A program made the position numbers and the translations under genes. Shown piece after piece: positions 11,640 to 23,830 of a stretch of DNA of 60,000 nt (its first letter is position 1; each line of letters opens with the position of its first letter). Source of the DNA: Owenia fusiformis (lineage: Eukaryota > Annelida > Polychaeta > Sabellida > Oweniidae); NCBI GenBank assembly GCA_903813345.2, contig CAIIXF020000008.1, positions 33,072,867 to 33,132,866 of the forward strand. The letters are read 5' to 3'. Under the pieces are notes generated by a model, which did no database searches, was not told where the DNA came from, and saw only the letters and a program-made list of their open reading frames with translations.

Positions 11640-12330
11640 TTAAATACGTCATCATTTATCACGCAGCTTTATACGTCCATAAGTGTGATATTCTTACGTA
11701 TAGACGACGATTTTATCTGCCTCGTGTGATATTTATCCCTCGAGGTGATATTTCGATTTATCCCACGATTAATGTGTTATCTGTACAATAACAGCTATTG
11801 ATATTTCTGATATCATTGAAATCCGTGTGATATTTTCCAGAAAATCGTTTATCAAACTCATATGCGTGTGATATCGTTTATCTCACGCATATCCGTGTGA
11901 TATCACATTTGCATTTCGCGCCACAATATTGTTGGAAATTAGGTCAGATAATTTATTCTCTTTTGAGAAAATAGGTCCGTTAATTTATTCTCTTTAAGTT
12001 TCATTGGTGTATTAAATTACGATTGTGTATATAATTTGATTAGATGGCTGCTAAATAACGGTTAAAAATTGTATTTATGACGAACTATATCACAAGGTGA
12101 TCGTAATCATGGGATAAACCCAATATCACATAATTTCTCGTGATATCATTTTATCGCCTCGTAGATATCAAATATCAACACTCATTCGCTTCGCTCACTC
12201 GTGTTGATATTTGATATCAACTCGGCGATAAAAATGATATCACTCAAAATGATGTGATATTCTGTATATATCACACTCTCCATCATGTAATAATGCGTTT
12301 ATCACACGAAGACATATTAGACATTTTTTA
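11640..12330. repeat. Hairpin-rich block of GTGATAT/ATATCAC motifs
   Basis: The motifs GTGATAT and ATATCAC recur densely. The strongest structure is a near-perfect hairpin at about 12139-12243. One arm is GTGATATCATTTTATCGCC followed by GATATCAAATATCAACAC, and the loop is ATTCGCTTCGCTC. Two tandem 30-bp copies containing AATTTATTCTCTTT lie at about 11940-11997. It is probably one or more foldback elements; I could not assign termini. Confidence 0.65.
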
Positions 12331-14336
12331 AAATTCTTAGCAGCACGAGGCTTTTTCTACTCCATTCGAAGACAAAACAGCAAAACTTATAAAGAGCTTA
12401 AATCAAAGTTCAAATGGCCTAGTCCAGGCCCTCATTATCGTACCCTGATACATAAGATTTCGATTGCAAAAATTGTTTCATGAATTCTGATCTACTGTGA
12501 ATCAGTAATACAACATGCTACCATGGATTCTTAGTGGATACCTGCTTTAGAGGAAGGGAAATCTTACGTTCCCGGGGTCACGTTACGTATATTTCACGAA
12601 CTTATCTGATACCATAGAATGATCACGAGAAATAACAAGGCATGCAAATTTCACCACTTGCCATTCGTTACAGGCGCCGAACTCCAACCACCAAATAACG
12701 TCTACAAAAAGTTGAAATCATAACAATATGTTATCATTCGGATGGCGGCAAATTTCAGGTCTGAGAAAAAACCTCTGCGCTTGCACGGAAAAAAATTCGG
12801 GCCCCTAAAAACCAAAAGTGGGCCCAAATTTTGAAAGGCCCATGCACAGTATGGCAAGTGATTTTAGGCAGTCATATCTTCCACCATGAGTACTTTCTGG
12901 CCATAAATACAATCGTTTTTATTAAAACAATATGTTTTCTTTCAAGTGAAGCCCCCATGATAGTAAAATATAAATCCAACTCTCTGAAAAATTATGGATA
13001 AGGGCCCCACCGTGGCACTTTTTAAAAAATGTTAGGCTTATTTTCTAAAAGGAGGATCTTGTTTTTCTCAATTTAATCATATGGAAAATTTCTTCTACAC
13101 TATTTTACGCTGTATTAACAATTTCTGAAAAGGAAATAGGTTCAAGTTAAAATCTGAAGTCGAAAATTGATATCTTCAACAAAGCCTAGCCCCCCTCCCA
13201 AGATCCGCCAGTGGGTTAACGGAATTTTGCTACTTGACTCAAAAAAGGCTGGGAATATCGACAATAGACGATTAGTGATTTTACTTAGGGGTTAAGTACA
13301 ATAAAGTATTTGAACATGAGCTCAGTCATTGATAATAACAATGAATGCAGTAAAATATCACCAACAAACCATAGATGTTCTACTGTCAAATATTGTCCCA
13401 AAATGATGCATAATTGTATTTAAAAGAACATAAATATTATTATTTAATTTTATTATAAGTGTTTATTCAATAGAACCAATCACAAAGCATTAAATGTGCA
13501 CATGTACGGATGACTTTTGTAACAAAAAAATTCTCGATTTCTTACTAACCCAGTGAAATACTCAATCTGCAAGAGAAAAAGCAAGTGTTACAAATATAAT
13601 GGATATATTAGAATGGAAAACGGATTTATAAATAGATGGTGCTTTTGTATAGAGCTGGACTGCTCCATTCTGCCATTTGCTTGCACAACCAGTTTTGTTT
13701 TTGTAATTAATCTTTTCTTTGTAACAAATCTATCTTTGGTATACAAGTTAATACAGATTGGCATATAAACTTTGTTGTCCTTGTGCCAATCAGCGATCAG
13801 GCAAATTCGTCAAAGTCTGACTATGAATTAGTTGCAGTAGAAGAATGGCCAATAATTCAAGTTTTATAGAATCTGAATAACCTTTAATGATATTCAATAT
13901 AAGATTTTGCATCATAAAAAAGTCAACATCAGTGAATTATACATGTTTTCCAGTCAATTGATCAGACTATATCAAATCATTAACAACATGTATAATTTGG
14001 ATTTCAAAAATGTGAAAATCAACAACAGCGTTAGACCTCATCAAATTTTTCTTGTATTTTCATAAATAGGATTTACTTGAAATCGTTTTGAAAGACAACT
14101 GCTGATCAGGTTTTTCCTTTTCTAAAATGTGTGTAATATTCTCATTTGTTTGTTTAAAATTACCAAAAATAGTCAAAGTTTGTGGCCTATTTTCAAAATC
14201 TCAATTTAGATGCAAACCCCACTTGCTTCATTGCTTGAGATTTCACTGTACTTGTACCAAAATATACAAATAGTTATATATAAAGTACAAAAAGTCATAA
14301 AGAGGTAAGTGATTATAACAACCATGGTATCACTGG
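12331..14336. other. Non-coding, no supported gene
   Basis: Low-complexity AT-rich sequence. The small open frame at 13553-13768 is hydrophobic near its C-terminus but has no family signature and no gene context. Confidence 0.4.
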
Positions 14337-14337
14337 C

Positions 14338-14420
14338 AATATTGTAAAATAAATCAATATTGTATAAGAACTCCTCAATATTGTAAAAGAACAATTCAAT
14401 ATTGTAGAAGAAAAACTCAA
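14338..14420 (+). repeat. 21-bp minisatellite, 4 copies
   Basis: CAATATTGTA recurs at about 14338, 14356, 14377 and 14398, followed by a decayed CAATGTTAAA at 14419. The period is 21 bp after an 18-bp first unit. Confidence 0.7.
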
Positions 14421-14599
14421 TGTTAAATAGATGTTAAATAGTAATATGCCTTAGAGACCAAAAATATTCATTAATAGTAATGTTGACATTCAATTACAAA
14501 TATATCATTAAATTAATTTTTAACTTACTAAGCAGTATTAATGATATTTACATGCATCGCATAAATAACATACAAAACCTTTATCAATATGTTTACATA

Positions 14600-15127
14600 T
14601 ACAGGCCAGTGTGGGCCAAAAAACACTACTACCAAAGCAAACAGTTTCAGAAGCTTATATCTTGGATTATGACTATTTTCTGACAATGAAGACAGGATTA
14701 TCTTTTAGATCAATTCATTATCTCAAAGAAAATTATATACAGTAATAATAAAATCAAACCAACTCGGAGATATTTAACCAGCAATCAACCCATCAACACA
14801 CTTTTTCAAAGATGTTGACAGGAGATGGTATGAAGGCACCCAATCTCAAAAATTGCTCAATTAAAGCTGGCATTTAAGACAGGTTGAAAGAAACTTAGTC
14901 AACATTTTATTAGTTGCAATATCAGCAAGGCAACTAAGACTTAAGGCTATCATCAAAGAGGGTGGTGGACCAATTGAACTCCTCTTTTATACCAAATACA
15001 ATCCAAGTTGAAGTTGAATTTTATTACTTAGGACCCCTGGCACTATATAACTGCAAAAGTATGTAGGTTGGAAAATGAAAAAAATTACAGTGTCTTGACA
15101 AAAGTGGTGTTTTTGGCCCACCCTGTA
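14600..15127. mobile_element. 524-bp TA-flanked MITE (Tc1/mariner-like ends)
   Basis: TA at 14600-14601 and 15126-15127 flank an element starting CAGGCCAGTGTGGGCC and ending GGCCCACCCTG. Inside the ends, GGGCCAAAAAACACTAC pairs with GTGGTGTTTTTGGCCC. TA target duplication with TACAGG(G)-type ends fits the Tc1/mariner superfamily. No transposase frame survives; the open frame at 14987-15214 (minus) merely translates the terminus. Confidence 0.7.
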
Positions 15128-15516
15128 CATTCTTTTCAAAATAAAATAATACAGTAATATGTCCAACTGTGATTTCTGATTTGAGAAAGAATAAAAATAA
15201 CTGAAGGGGAGCAAGGTATTAAATAAATAAATATTTATATTTTAATATAGTTTTAAAATATAAAGGTAATCATTATTTTGTTCAAACTGTCAAGGATTCA
15301 GACAATGGCAATGGAATAGAAATATGCCAGGAAATGGGGTGCTTGGGAGAAGATATTGTTGTCTGAACTGTGCAGAAGGAGAAGGGTAGTGATTTCATAG
15401 TAGCTATTCTACAAGAGCCTATGGAACCAAGTAACCCCAAAAATGTACAATTACAAAATATTAATTCATCAGCATTACGATTTTATACTGTTATTTCTGA
15501 TATATCAGATCTTTAC

Positions 15517-15632
15517 CTATTCACATAGCCTTGCCCAAGTCAGTATCTTTTTACTTATCCTGATCTTGAACTATTACCAAGAGAAATCAAGATAAGTAAA
15601 AGAGACCGACTTGGGCAAGGTTACTATTCACA
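15517..15632. mobile_element. 98-bp hairpin element with 9-bp TSD, copy 1
   Basis: CTATTCACA is directly repeated at 15517-15525 and 15624-15632. The element between begins TAGCCTTGCCCAAGTC and ends GACTTGGGCAAGGTTA. It is a hairpin over its full length, with a small loop around GAACTATTACC. The 9-bp TSD suggests a MULE-type transposase acted in trans. A sister element lies 180 bp away. Confidence 0.9.
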
Positions 15633-15794
15633 CTGCATTTGAAATTACAAAATTGTTATTAACAGTAGATTTATATACATTTATAATATATGTTATATGC
15701 TAAAAACACTGCAGTTTTCAATTCAGCTATAAAATGTCACTGTTCTGAAATATATTTCACAATCAGTTAGCACCAGTGTAGATAAACATTTCTT

Positions 15795-15909
15795 CTCAAA
15801 AACAGCCTTGCCAAAGTCGGTCTCTTTTACTTATTTTGATTTCTATTATGGTAATAATTCAAGATCAGATAAGTAAAAAATACCGACTTAGGCAAGGCTC
15901 CTCAAAAAC
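15795..15909. mobile_element. 97-bp hairpin element with 9-bp TSD, copy 2
   Basis: CTCAAAAAC at 15795-15803 and 15901-15909 flanks a hairpin (15804-15900) starting AGCCTTGCCAAAGTCGGT and ending ACCGACTTAGGCAAGGCT. Same family as the element at 15526-15623 but in the opposite orientation, with a different TSD, so the two are independent insertions rather than one duplicated copy. Confidence 0.9.
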
Positions 15910-16017
15910 GTAAAGTATACATTACTGTATTGGAAGTTGATATGGGAAGTCTTTCCTTAAGCCCCTCATTCTCTCTTAAACACACAGGGAAAAGGAGGCT
16001 TAATGCAAGACTAAATA

Positions 16018-16161
16018 CAGTGATCTCCCCATTAGGCTATCTAAGAGTAACTGTACACTACACCCTGTTACAATTTAACATTACCTTCCACCCCATACTC
16101 TGTCAAAGGGACAGGCTAGTGAGAATTTAGCACCATGTTGAAAATCACGGGGAGATCACTG
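16018..16161. mobile_element. 144-bp element with perfect 13-bp inverted ends
   Basis: CAGTGATCTCCCC at 16018-16030 is exactly complementary to GGGGAGATCACTG at 16149-16161. CAGTG-type ends are common in hAT MITEs, but the 8 flanking bases on each side do not match, so the assignment is tentative. Confidence 0.55.
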
Positions 16162-16339
16162 AGATAATGATTACTTAAAGTAATTTTGGAAGTTTCGGGA
16201 AAACAATCTCCAGCTTAGATCTAGAAATTCTCCTATTTTTCTACATTTAATAACATTTTCAAATTGAAATGGCTAATCAAGGAATGTCTGGCCAATAATA
16301 TTAAGAGCACATTAAATATGACAATTATTTCAATCTAAT

Positions 16340-17695
16340 CGAAGCATGCTGAACATGGCTATACTTGCTTCTAGGTTATTGAACATACTTGTTATACTTG
16401 TTTTTATCTCATTGAAGCATGCTGAACATGGCAGTTTTTTGTTTCTATATCATTGAAGCATGCTGAACATGACAATTTACTTGTTTTTATCTCATTGAAG
16501 CATGCTGAACATGGCAATTTACTTGTTTCTATAACATTTAGGCATGCTGAACATGGCAGTAAACTTATTTTTTTATCATTGAAGCATGCTGAACATGACA
16601 ATTTACTTGTTTCTATCTCATTGAAGCATGCTGAACATGACAATTTACTTGTTTCTTTCTCATTGAAGCATGCTGAACATGACAATTTACTTGTTTCTTT
16701 CTCATTGAAGCATGCTGAACAACGCAGTTAACTTATTTCTATATCATTGAACATGCTGAACATGACAATTTACTTGTTTTTATCTCATTGAAGCATGCTG
16801 AACATGACAATTTACTTGTTTTTATCTTATTGAAGCATGCTGAACATGGCAATTTACTTGTTTCTATAACATTGAGGCATGCTGAACATGGCAGTAAACT
16901 TTTTTCTTTATCATTGAAGCATGCTGAACATGGCAATTTTTTGTTTCTACATCATTGAAGCATGCTGAACATGACAATTTACTTGTTTTTATCTCATTGA
17001 AGCATGCTGAACATGACAATTTACTTGTTTTTATCTTATTGAAGCATGCTGAACATGACAATTTTCTTGTTTTTATCTTATTGAAGCATGCTGAACATGG
17101 GAATTAACTTGTTTCTATAACATTGAGGCATGCTGAACATGGCAGTAAACTTTTTTCTTTATCATTGAAGCATGCTGAACATGGCAATTTTTTGTTTCTA
17201 TATCATTGAAGCATGCTGAACATGGCAGTTTTTTGTTTCTATATCATTGAAGCATGCTGAAAATGGCAATATTTTTGTTTCTATATCATTGAAGCATGCT
17301 GAACATGGCAATCTACTTGTTTCTATAACATTGAGGCATGCTGAACATGGCAGTTAACTTATTTCTATATCATTGAAGCATGCTGAACATGGCAATTTAC
17401 TCATTTCTTTATCATTTAAGCATGGCAATTTTTTGTTTCTATATCATTGAAGCATGCTGAACATAGCAATATTTTTGTTTCTATATCATTGAAGCATGCT
17501 GAACATGGCAATTTACTTGTTTCTATATCACTGAAGCATGCTGAACATGGCAACTAACTTGTTTCTATATCATTGAAGCATGCTGAACATGGCAATTTAC
17601 TGAAATATGTTAAATTAATAATGGCAATTTACTGAAATATGTTAAATATGGCAATTTACTTGTTTCTATTTCACTGAAGCATGCTGAACATGGAA
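16340..17695 (+). repeat. ~42-bp minisatellite, about 30 copies
   Basis: The core GAAGCATGCTGAACATGGCA is followed by ATTTACTTGTTTCTATATCATT. I count about 30 occurrences of CATGCTGAA. Variants (GAGGCATGC, CATGACA, CAGTAAACTT) recur in a partly regular order, pointing to higher-order duplication of several units. It sits immediately 3' of the receptor gene on the minus strand, beginning about 60 bp past its stop. Both strands stay open in one frame and give Cys- or His-rich pseudo-proteins; these are products of the repeat. Confidence 0.95.
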
Positions 17696-17757
17696 AATTT
17701 ACACACTTCTGTCTCATTCTTGAGCTTGTTAAACATGGACAGATTGATCAATCACTT

Positions 17758-19191
17758 TTAACAGTCTGCGGTATTAGCAATGGGTAATGGTTCATGTTTA
17801 CAGAGGACAACAGTTGAGCTTATTGGACTACCAATAGGTGGAGTATGAGTAGCCATACATGACGTCTGCTCCGCATGGACAAGGGCATGGGCACGGGTTT
17901 GTATACCAGTATTTGTACCAGATCGTATTCTGTGTGTCTGGCTTGGGCCTGCAGATCTATCAACTTTTCTCTTAGCATGTGGGGACCCAATATGCAATGT
18001 ATGCTGCGTCTCCGCATGTGAAGACTTTATTCGATTAATAACATCATGTTCACCATCTAACACAGACGGATTCATGGGCTTAAGTTTAGTTTTCTTACAT
18101 CGTGAGCATCTCCTGCATTCTACAACCAAGGTACGGTGCAGGCTCACGATCTTTTGTTTTAATGTTGTGCTATTTTGAGCATATATATATGGATTCAGCG
18201 CACTTGAGAGAAAAATCAGCCCGATTCCTGAGATCTTTACTTGGAATAATACGAGGGATTCCCCTGTGAAGTATTCAATAAATTGTGTGACTATAAGGGG
18301 TCCCCAGCAGATCAATACACTCAATGTTACAACAAGGCACGTTGATAAAGCCTTAAAGACCTTCTGGAATGACAGTTGTTGTAAAAAAGCACTTGACGGA
18401 CGTGCATTGTCCTCTGGGACACCAGCAGGGACCTTATATGGACTTTGTCTAGGTGTTGCGGTTCGGGAAATTGTCGGGGAGTGTTTGAGATTGCTTTGCT
18501 TTCGAACAGCATGGGCAATAACACTATAGGCAATAATAATCAATGTGAAGCTGACAAGGCAGACAGGTCCTAGGTAAAATAACACAAAGTTATTCTTTTT
18601 ACGATTGCAGCTGTTTATCATAGCGAGGCAATCTTCCCAATGTGAGTCCCAGCTTCCTGAGACGTGTAAAACTCCCCCGATTGAGACTCCTAAGCTGAAT
18701 AACCAGAGGCCTGCTAAAATGAGGCCAGCTTTTAAAAGTGACAGTGTGCCTTTCGTGTGCCACACAACTCGTGTAAACCGATGCATGGCGATAATCACTT
18801 GCGTCGTCAAGGACAGCAGAGCGCAGGTACACACTAAAAACTGTATTGCATGGCAAAAAACAGCCGGGTTATCTGGTGCAGCAAACAGCAAATATAAATA
18901 TATAGATACGAAAAATGTACACATCAAGAAATCTGTACCCGCCAGATTGATGATCAAAATATCAATATTTACTCTCGGAGAACGGCATTGCGCAGCTGAG
19001 AGTAAAACTAGGCCGTTGCCAAAACAACCAAGGACGATAACGACTACAACTATAATTGTAGATGTCAGCAATGTGGCGAGATGTATAGAATTTGGGAATG
19101 TCCAACATGTTCCATTTAATGTTCCATTGAGATTAAGATTATCAGGATGAATCGTTTGCGCTTCTTCTGTGTATGCAATCATCGTCGTCAT
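17758..19191 (-). CDS. Single-exon class A (rhodopsin-like) orphan GPCR
   Basis: A 477-residue seven-helix receptor for the plasma membrane, intronless. What I see: N-terminal sequons at N22 and N26; GN at 58-59 in TM1; LAGTD with D87 (2.50) in TM2; C113 (3.25) for the conserved disulfide with ECL2; TM3 ending H137-R138-F139 in place of D-R-Y; a proline-containing TM5; CWGP in TM6; NPYIY in TM7. The Ser/Pro-rich third loop (TPRQSP) and a long basic, Cys/His-rich tail follow. The Met start gives a complete N-terminus and nothing upstream extends the frame usefully. Known for the family: Arg3.50 contacts the G protein while the acidic 3.49 restrains activity. His at 3.49 is unusual and may raise basal activity (inference). 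The ligand is unknown, and I cannot place it among amine, peptide or opsin groups. A minisatellite begins about 60 bp downstream. Confidence 0.9.
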   Translation of the reverse strand: MTTMIAYTEEAQTIHPDNLNLNGTLNGTCWTFPNSIHLATLLTSTIIVVVVIVLGCFGNGLVLLSAAQCRSPRVNIDILIINLAGTDFLMCTFFVSIYLYLLFAAPDNPAVFCHAIQFLVCTCALLSLTTQVIIAMHRFTRVVWHTKGTLSLLKAGLILAGLWLFSLGVSIGGVLHVSGSWDSHWEDCLAMINSCNRKKNNFVLFYLGPVCLVSFTLIIIAYSVIAHAVRKQSNLKHSPTISRTATPRQSPYKVPAGVPEDNARPSSAFLQQLSFQKVFKALSTCLVVTLSVLICWGPLIVTQFIEYFTGESLVLFQVKISGIGLIFLSSALNPYIYAQNSTTLKQKIVSLHRTLVVECRRCSRCKKTKLKPMNPSVLDGEHDVINRIKSSHAETQHTLHIGSPHAKRKVDRSAGPSQTHRIRSGTNTGIQTRAHALVHAEQTSCMATHTPPIGSPISSTVVLCKHEPLPIANTADC

Positions 19192-22100
19192 TTTAGTAGT
19201 TAAGTCATATGATTGGTGGATTTCATATCTTCAAATCATCTACATAGGTTTTCTGGAAAACAGGAGTAACAAAAATTAGTGATTATTTTATTGGATTTCT
19301 TTTTATGTTTAAGAGGTTTTTTAGAGGTTTTCAATGTGATTGTGTTATTCGAATAATGCTCCTTGTGTGTGGGTCAGATTTTTTAATGAGATACCACAAA
19401 GAGCAACATCTACATGCAGAACTAAACAAACTCCTATGAACCATATGATCTGTATGAATCAAATACAAATACCAATAAACATTTGGAACAATAAAACATT
19501 TCTGGATTATTCAATGAAAAAATAAAATAAAAAAGAGAAATTCCTTACATATACTGTTTTCCCGGTATTTTTTGTGTGCGATTTAGTTTTGCTATATTCG
19601 CAATTGTGGTAAAATCATGAACAACAATCGTCGTGATTAAATCCTGAGGGTTTTGTTAAATTTTTTATTACCTGTTTTAATATCAGTGTAATTGTGATTT
19701 TGTAATGTGAAATTAAAACTCACAAAATTAACTAAACTGGGAGTACAGTATTAAAATATACTGAATAAGCAAATCCTGCAAATTAATTAATGTAACTAAA
19801 TAGGCTAAAGGATCTAAAATTCAGGAAAATGATTCAATATTTATAACACTCATACAAACGAATGATGGATGATGATTGCAGATTTAATGAATCTCTACTG
19901 GATTAATTTCAAATCAATCATCCTCCCAAGATTTACAAGAGAGGCAAAATTAAACACAAACCAAAGTTTGCCATAATTGTATGTTTAACATTATGTTTTA
20001 TTGTATGTTTAACGGCCAATGTAGAATTTGATGAAGATACTCTGAACTATTGTAGCAATGGTAGCATCCTCCAAAGTCAAAATGTAGGGCTGAGCAAGAC
20101 ATCACCCACAACATAATCCAACCTTCTTCCTTCTGGAAGGACAAGGTACCAGTTCTAGAGGCCTGCGTTTGGAAAATGCCATAATGGGGGCTTGACAAGT
20201 TCATATCATTTCTCTTGTTTTAGAATGATATTATGACTTTTTGTTTCTCATTTTCAGCTTTTATTTTGTCACATTTTTGTGTACTTCTACCTGTATCAAA
20301 CTGATATTGAGGATACCGTATTCGCCGTAATAAGCACCCAGGGCACTTTTAAAATTGAAGTTCCCATTGTAACCGATTACAAAGAGCGCCAATATATGAG
20401 AGAAGTCAAAAATCCCGGGAATTTCATATTGTATTATTGTTGTTTCAATAATTTTGACACTGTTATAATGATTGCTTTCTGTTCATTTTCCGTGATAACA
20501 TAACTTTTTGTCCCTATTGCATCTGCTCATTTTCAAAAGAACTACAACAAAATGGCTATGCTTTTCATCACAAACCTTCAGGCAGACTGTCCAACTGTCC
20601 TGCAATTTGCGTATTTGTCACGCATTTGCTGAAGAAATTGAAGTCATGCCAACTTTTTTTGCGTGACAGAATATGTCACTCAAATGCTCATTTTACCTGA
20701 TAATTGTCAAGCAAAAATATTTATGTAGAACTTAAAAAAATGAACACCGATACATAAAAAAACGAACATCGAAAATGTCACGCATTTGCTTCAAAATTTT
20801 TTGTACCTATCCCCCTGCTGACAGAGCTTTTTAAATGTGAGTGTAAGCGAGCAGGAAAAAATTGAGGTGTCCAATATTCTGACCAAGGTGTTCAGTTTTG
20901 GACCAAGGTGTCCACAATTTGAAACAAGGTGTTCAACATTTGTAAGTCACTCATGTTAGGTGTTCCCAAGTTGACAGGCCTGCTTCAGGGGCCCCAGTGG
21001 TTTCCTAGGCTTTACATGAATGGTGTTTCCCCTGTTGATTCATTCCACATGCCCTGTACTTGCCATTTTCAATGCAGCCCCCCCCCCCAAACACACAGTG
21101 CCACCCAAATTTAAAATTTGCATGTTAGAACCTGGAAAACTGAGTAAAAATGAAGATTCTCTGATCAAAATATAAATTGTGATGTATACTTACAATAAAA
21201 ATGTTCCATGTTTACTCCTAAAATGGTATTTCAGGAGCTTATTACAAAAGTGCAGAACCTGTGGAACCTGTGATCTCTCAATTTCCTGTTGACTCATTAT
21301 TCACCGACACACAAGAAATATAATATAGTAAGCTAGCAGCTAAGTTTTTCCAAAATTTTACAAAAACTGAAATGAAAATTCCATCCCTAGTTGCGTATAG
21401 TGTCCACTTTGTTTCAAATTTTACCTCACCTTTTTAAATTTGCCTCACCATCCTATATAAATTTGCCTCACACCTTTAGGATCTTGGCTATTCCCTTGTT
21501 ATATCAACGTATTAATATCCCTCTCACCTGATTTGATGGCAGCAAACATGTGAGCTTGAGGAAGTTCAGCCATAATTGACGCCGTATTGATTTATCACAT
21601 GTGTTGACGTCTACCTGCGTATTTCTGTGTTTCCTAAGACGTCTCTGATCCTAATTACTACCATTATAATGCTAATTGTCTGTTAGTGTTAGCTTTACTT
21701 CTTATGTTACTGAGAATCTGCAACAAAAACAATAAATTAAGATTAAAGTGGCAGAATAGGATGGTGTCAAATGTTTCACTTTAATCCTAATTTTGTACTC
21801 CGATGAGATAATTGAGAAATCTGATAAAATATGGAAGTCAAATGTTATACCGCATCGTTATGAAGCATTTTGAGAATAACTTCCCAACGCAGAATTTTTG
21901 TGGTGGTACACAAGCACGGAAACCTTTGTTACAAAGCTTTTTGTCAAACTCCTTTGAAACAAAGCAACTGAACCCTTTGCATAACAGGTACCAATGAAAA
22001 TATAAAGTGACAACAAAGACTAGAAAGTGAAATTGTAGGAAGCAATATTTTGAAACATATACCAATGTTTGACCTAAATCCTAATTTAGTAGTCCAATGA

Positions 22101-23399
22101 AATTGAAAGATTTAAAGTGGCAACACGACATGAGAGTAAATCCCCCCTCCCCTTGTGTTTACGATATACAAGGGGGGGGGGGTCACTTCATTTTGATGTA
22201 AGACTTAGTATTATACCAACTTGCTCTATATCATGATGAATCCACTTGTATCTTACTGAAGTAATTATTATGTTCATCTAATAAATGCCAACACAGTGAT
22301 AACTCTTACTGCTTGAATAATATTCAATTATTGGAGGTACAAGAATAATCGACCAATCAATAAAATTTCATATTGGATGGCAGTGGTAATAATATGAAAG
22401 AGCGCAATTAGCAAGGATCGAGTCATTTGTATGTGTAGTTTACACACTTTAATTCTAAGAGTACCAGGTTACAGTTGTAAATTAGGTACTAAGAGCTTAA
22501 ATAGGGGATGAAAATAATTTTTTGGCACATGTTGAATAAGGACGATAGAAAAATTAAATTGGTAGCCATGGTTTGAATTTGGATTCGAAGAGTGAAAAGA
22601 GTAGACACATTTAGTCGACACTCTAAATTGTAAAGAAATGTCTTAATATTTGACAGTTCATTCAAATTTAAGAGAGAAAATGCATGGGAAAGGCATGACA
22701 TTCAATGAGAATCTCGTGGATGGAAAGCTAATGAAGACATTTAGATGGATGCAGTAGCAGGTTACCAAGGCAACAATGGCGTTGCATGCTACTCCAGTTT
22801 CTATGGTATCTAAACATCATAATGAATTCCCTAACAATTACTAAAAAATCACAAATCTTTTTTGTAAAATACTCTTGAAATGGGAGAAATCTCCAAGAGA
22901 TAAGTGAGAAAATGATCTGCATAATGTGAACTCGTGAAAAAGAAAAACATAAACCTATTTCGATAATATTCATCCAAGATCTAAACTTTCGAGTTAATTA
23001 AGGAATTTCTATTCGAAAGGTTACCTCGTTATTATAGAGTGATCATGCTCCGCTAAAAAATAAATCAAACTTCTCGAGATATAATGACTGTTTTTTCTCA
23101 TAAATCTATTGTTATACAAAGACTGCTTGTATTAGCTGCGTTCTTCATAATTACGTAGATTGTATGAGCTTTATTTCTGTCTAGAGCATATTACCGTTAT
23201 TATAGAGTGGAATTGAAAAGTCCAGATGAGCTCCATCATTGAATAATACTACACATGTATTACAGTACACATTTCCATCAATGTAACTCTGATGATCTAT
23301 ATTGTTTACCACCTTTGAAAGGTGTAATAACTTTTTATGGTTTATGTTTACGTATGATAAAGGTAGACCACTTCAGTCAATCAGTATGAATTAGAGTTA
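19192..23399. other. Non-coding upstream of the receptor; scattered simple repeats
   Basis: No supported gene. I note ATTCGCCGTAATAAGCACCC near 20320 (looks like an interspersed repeat), a degenerate ACCAAGGTGT(T/C)CA series at 20880-20940, a C10 run near 21080, and a TTAAAGTG...CACTTTAA inverted pair at about 21745-21785. The receptor promoter should lie just above 19191, but no TATA-like or initiator signal is clear. Confidence 0.4.
22142..22182. repeat. C-rich/G-rich hairpin
   Basis: CCCCCCTCCCCTTGT pairs with ACAAGGGGGGGGGGG across a short loop. The G11 run may form G-rich structure. Confidence 0.6.
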
Positions 23400-23830
23400 C
23401 AATAGAACCTGTGTAAATGGAACACCCTTGGGACCACAAAAGTGTTCCACTTGGGAGGTGTTCCACTTAGAGAGGTTCATTAACATGGAGTAGACAGGTC
23501 ATGGTACTTTAAAAACACTGTTCCACTTGTGAGGTGTCCCACTTGTGTTATGCCTATTGCTTATGTGTTTTAAACAGTTTCTTCAGTCTACTAGCTGTAA
23601 CTCAAGAGGCAACATCTCTAGCTAACATCTACTAATCTTGGGTTGCAGTTAGGAGATTCAAGCCTTTGAATTAGATGCTTCTTAGTGTAGAATAATAAAG
23701 GAATTTACATCAAGCTATTTTAGTTACATTATCATACCCCTAGACAAGAGAAAGGACCACATACCAACGAGAACCCCGTGAAGCGTAACACTTGTGAGGT
23801 GTCCCACTTTCAGTGGTGGTCCCAGTTAAG
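23400..23830. repeat. Repeat with GTTCCACTTG(T/G)GAGGTG motifs
   Basis: The motif GTTCCACTTGGGAGGTG occurs at about 23444, with close variants at about 23519 and 23788 (CACTTGTGAGGTGTCCCAC). GGGACCAC near the left end is complemented by GTGGTCCC at about 23815, so this may be a decayed inverted-repeat element. Confidence 0.45.

Noticed and set aside
16404-17061. Open frames giving repeated C-S-A-C-F-N or K-H-A-E-H peptides on both strands
   Set aside because: They translate the 42-bp minisatellite; both strands stay open because 42 is a multiple of three. No start context or gene structure.
18605-19150. 181-residue open frame on the plus strand
   Set aside because: Antisense shadow of the receptor gene; no domain, composition matches the complement of membrane-segment codons.
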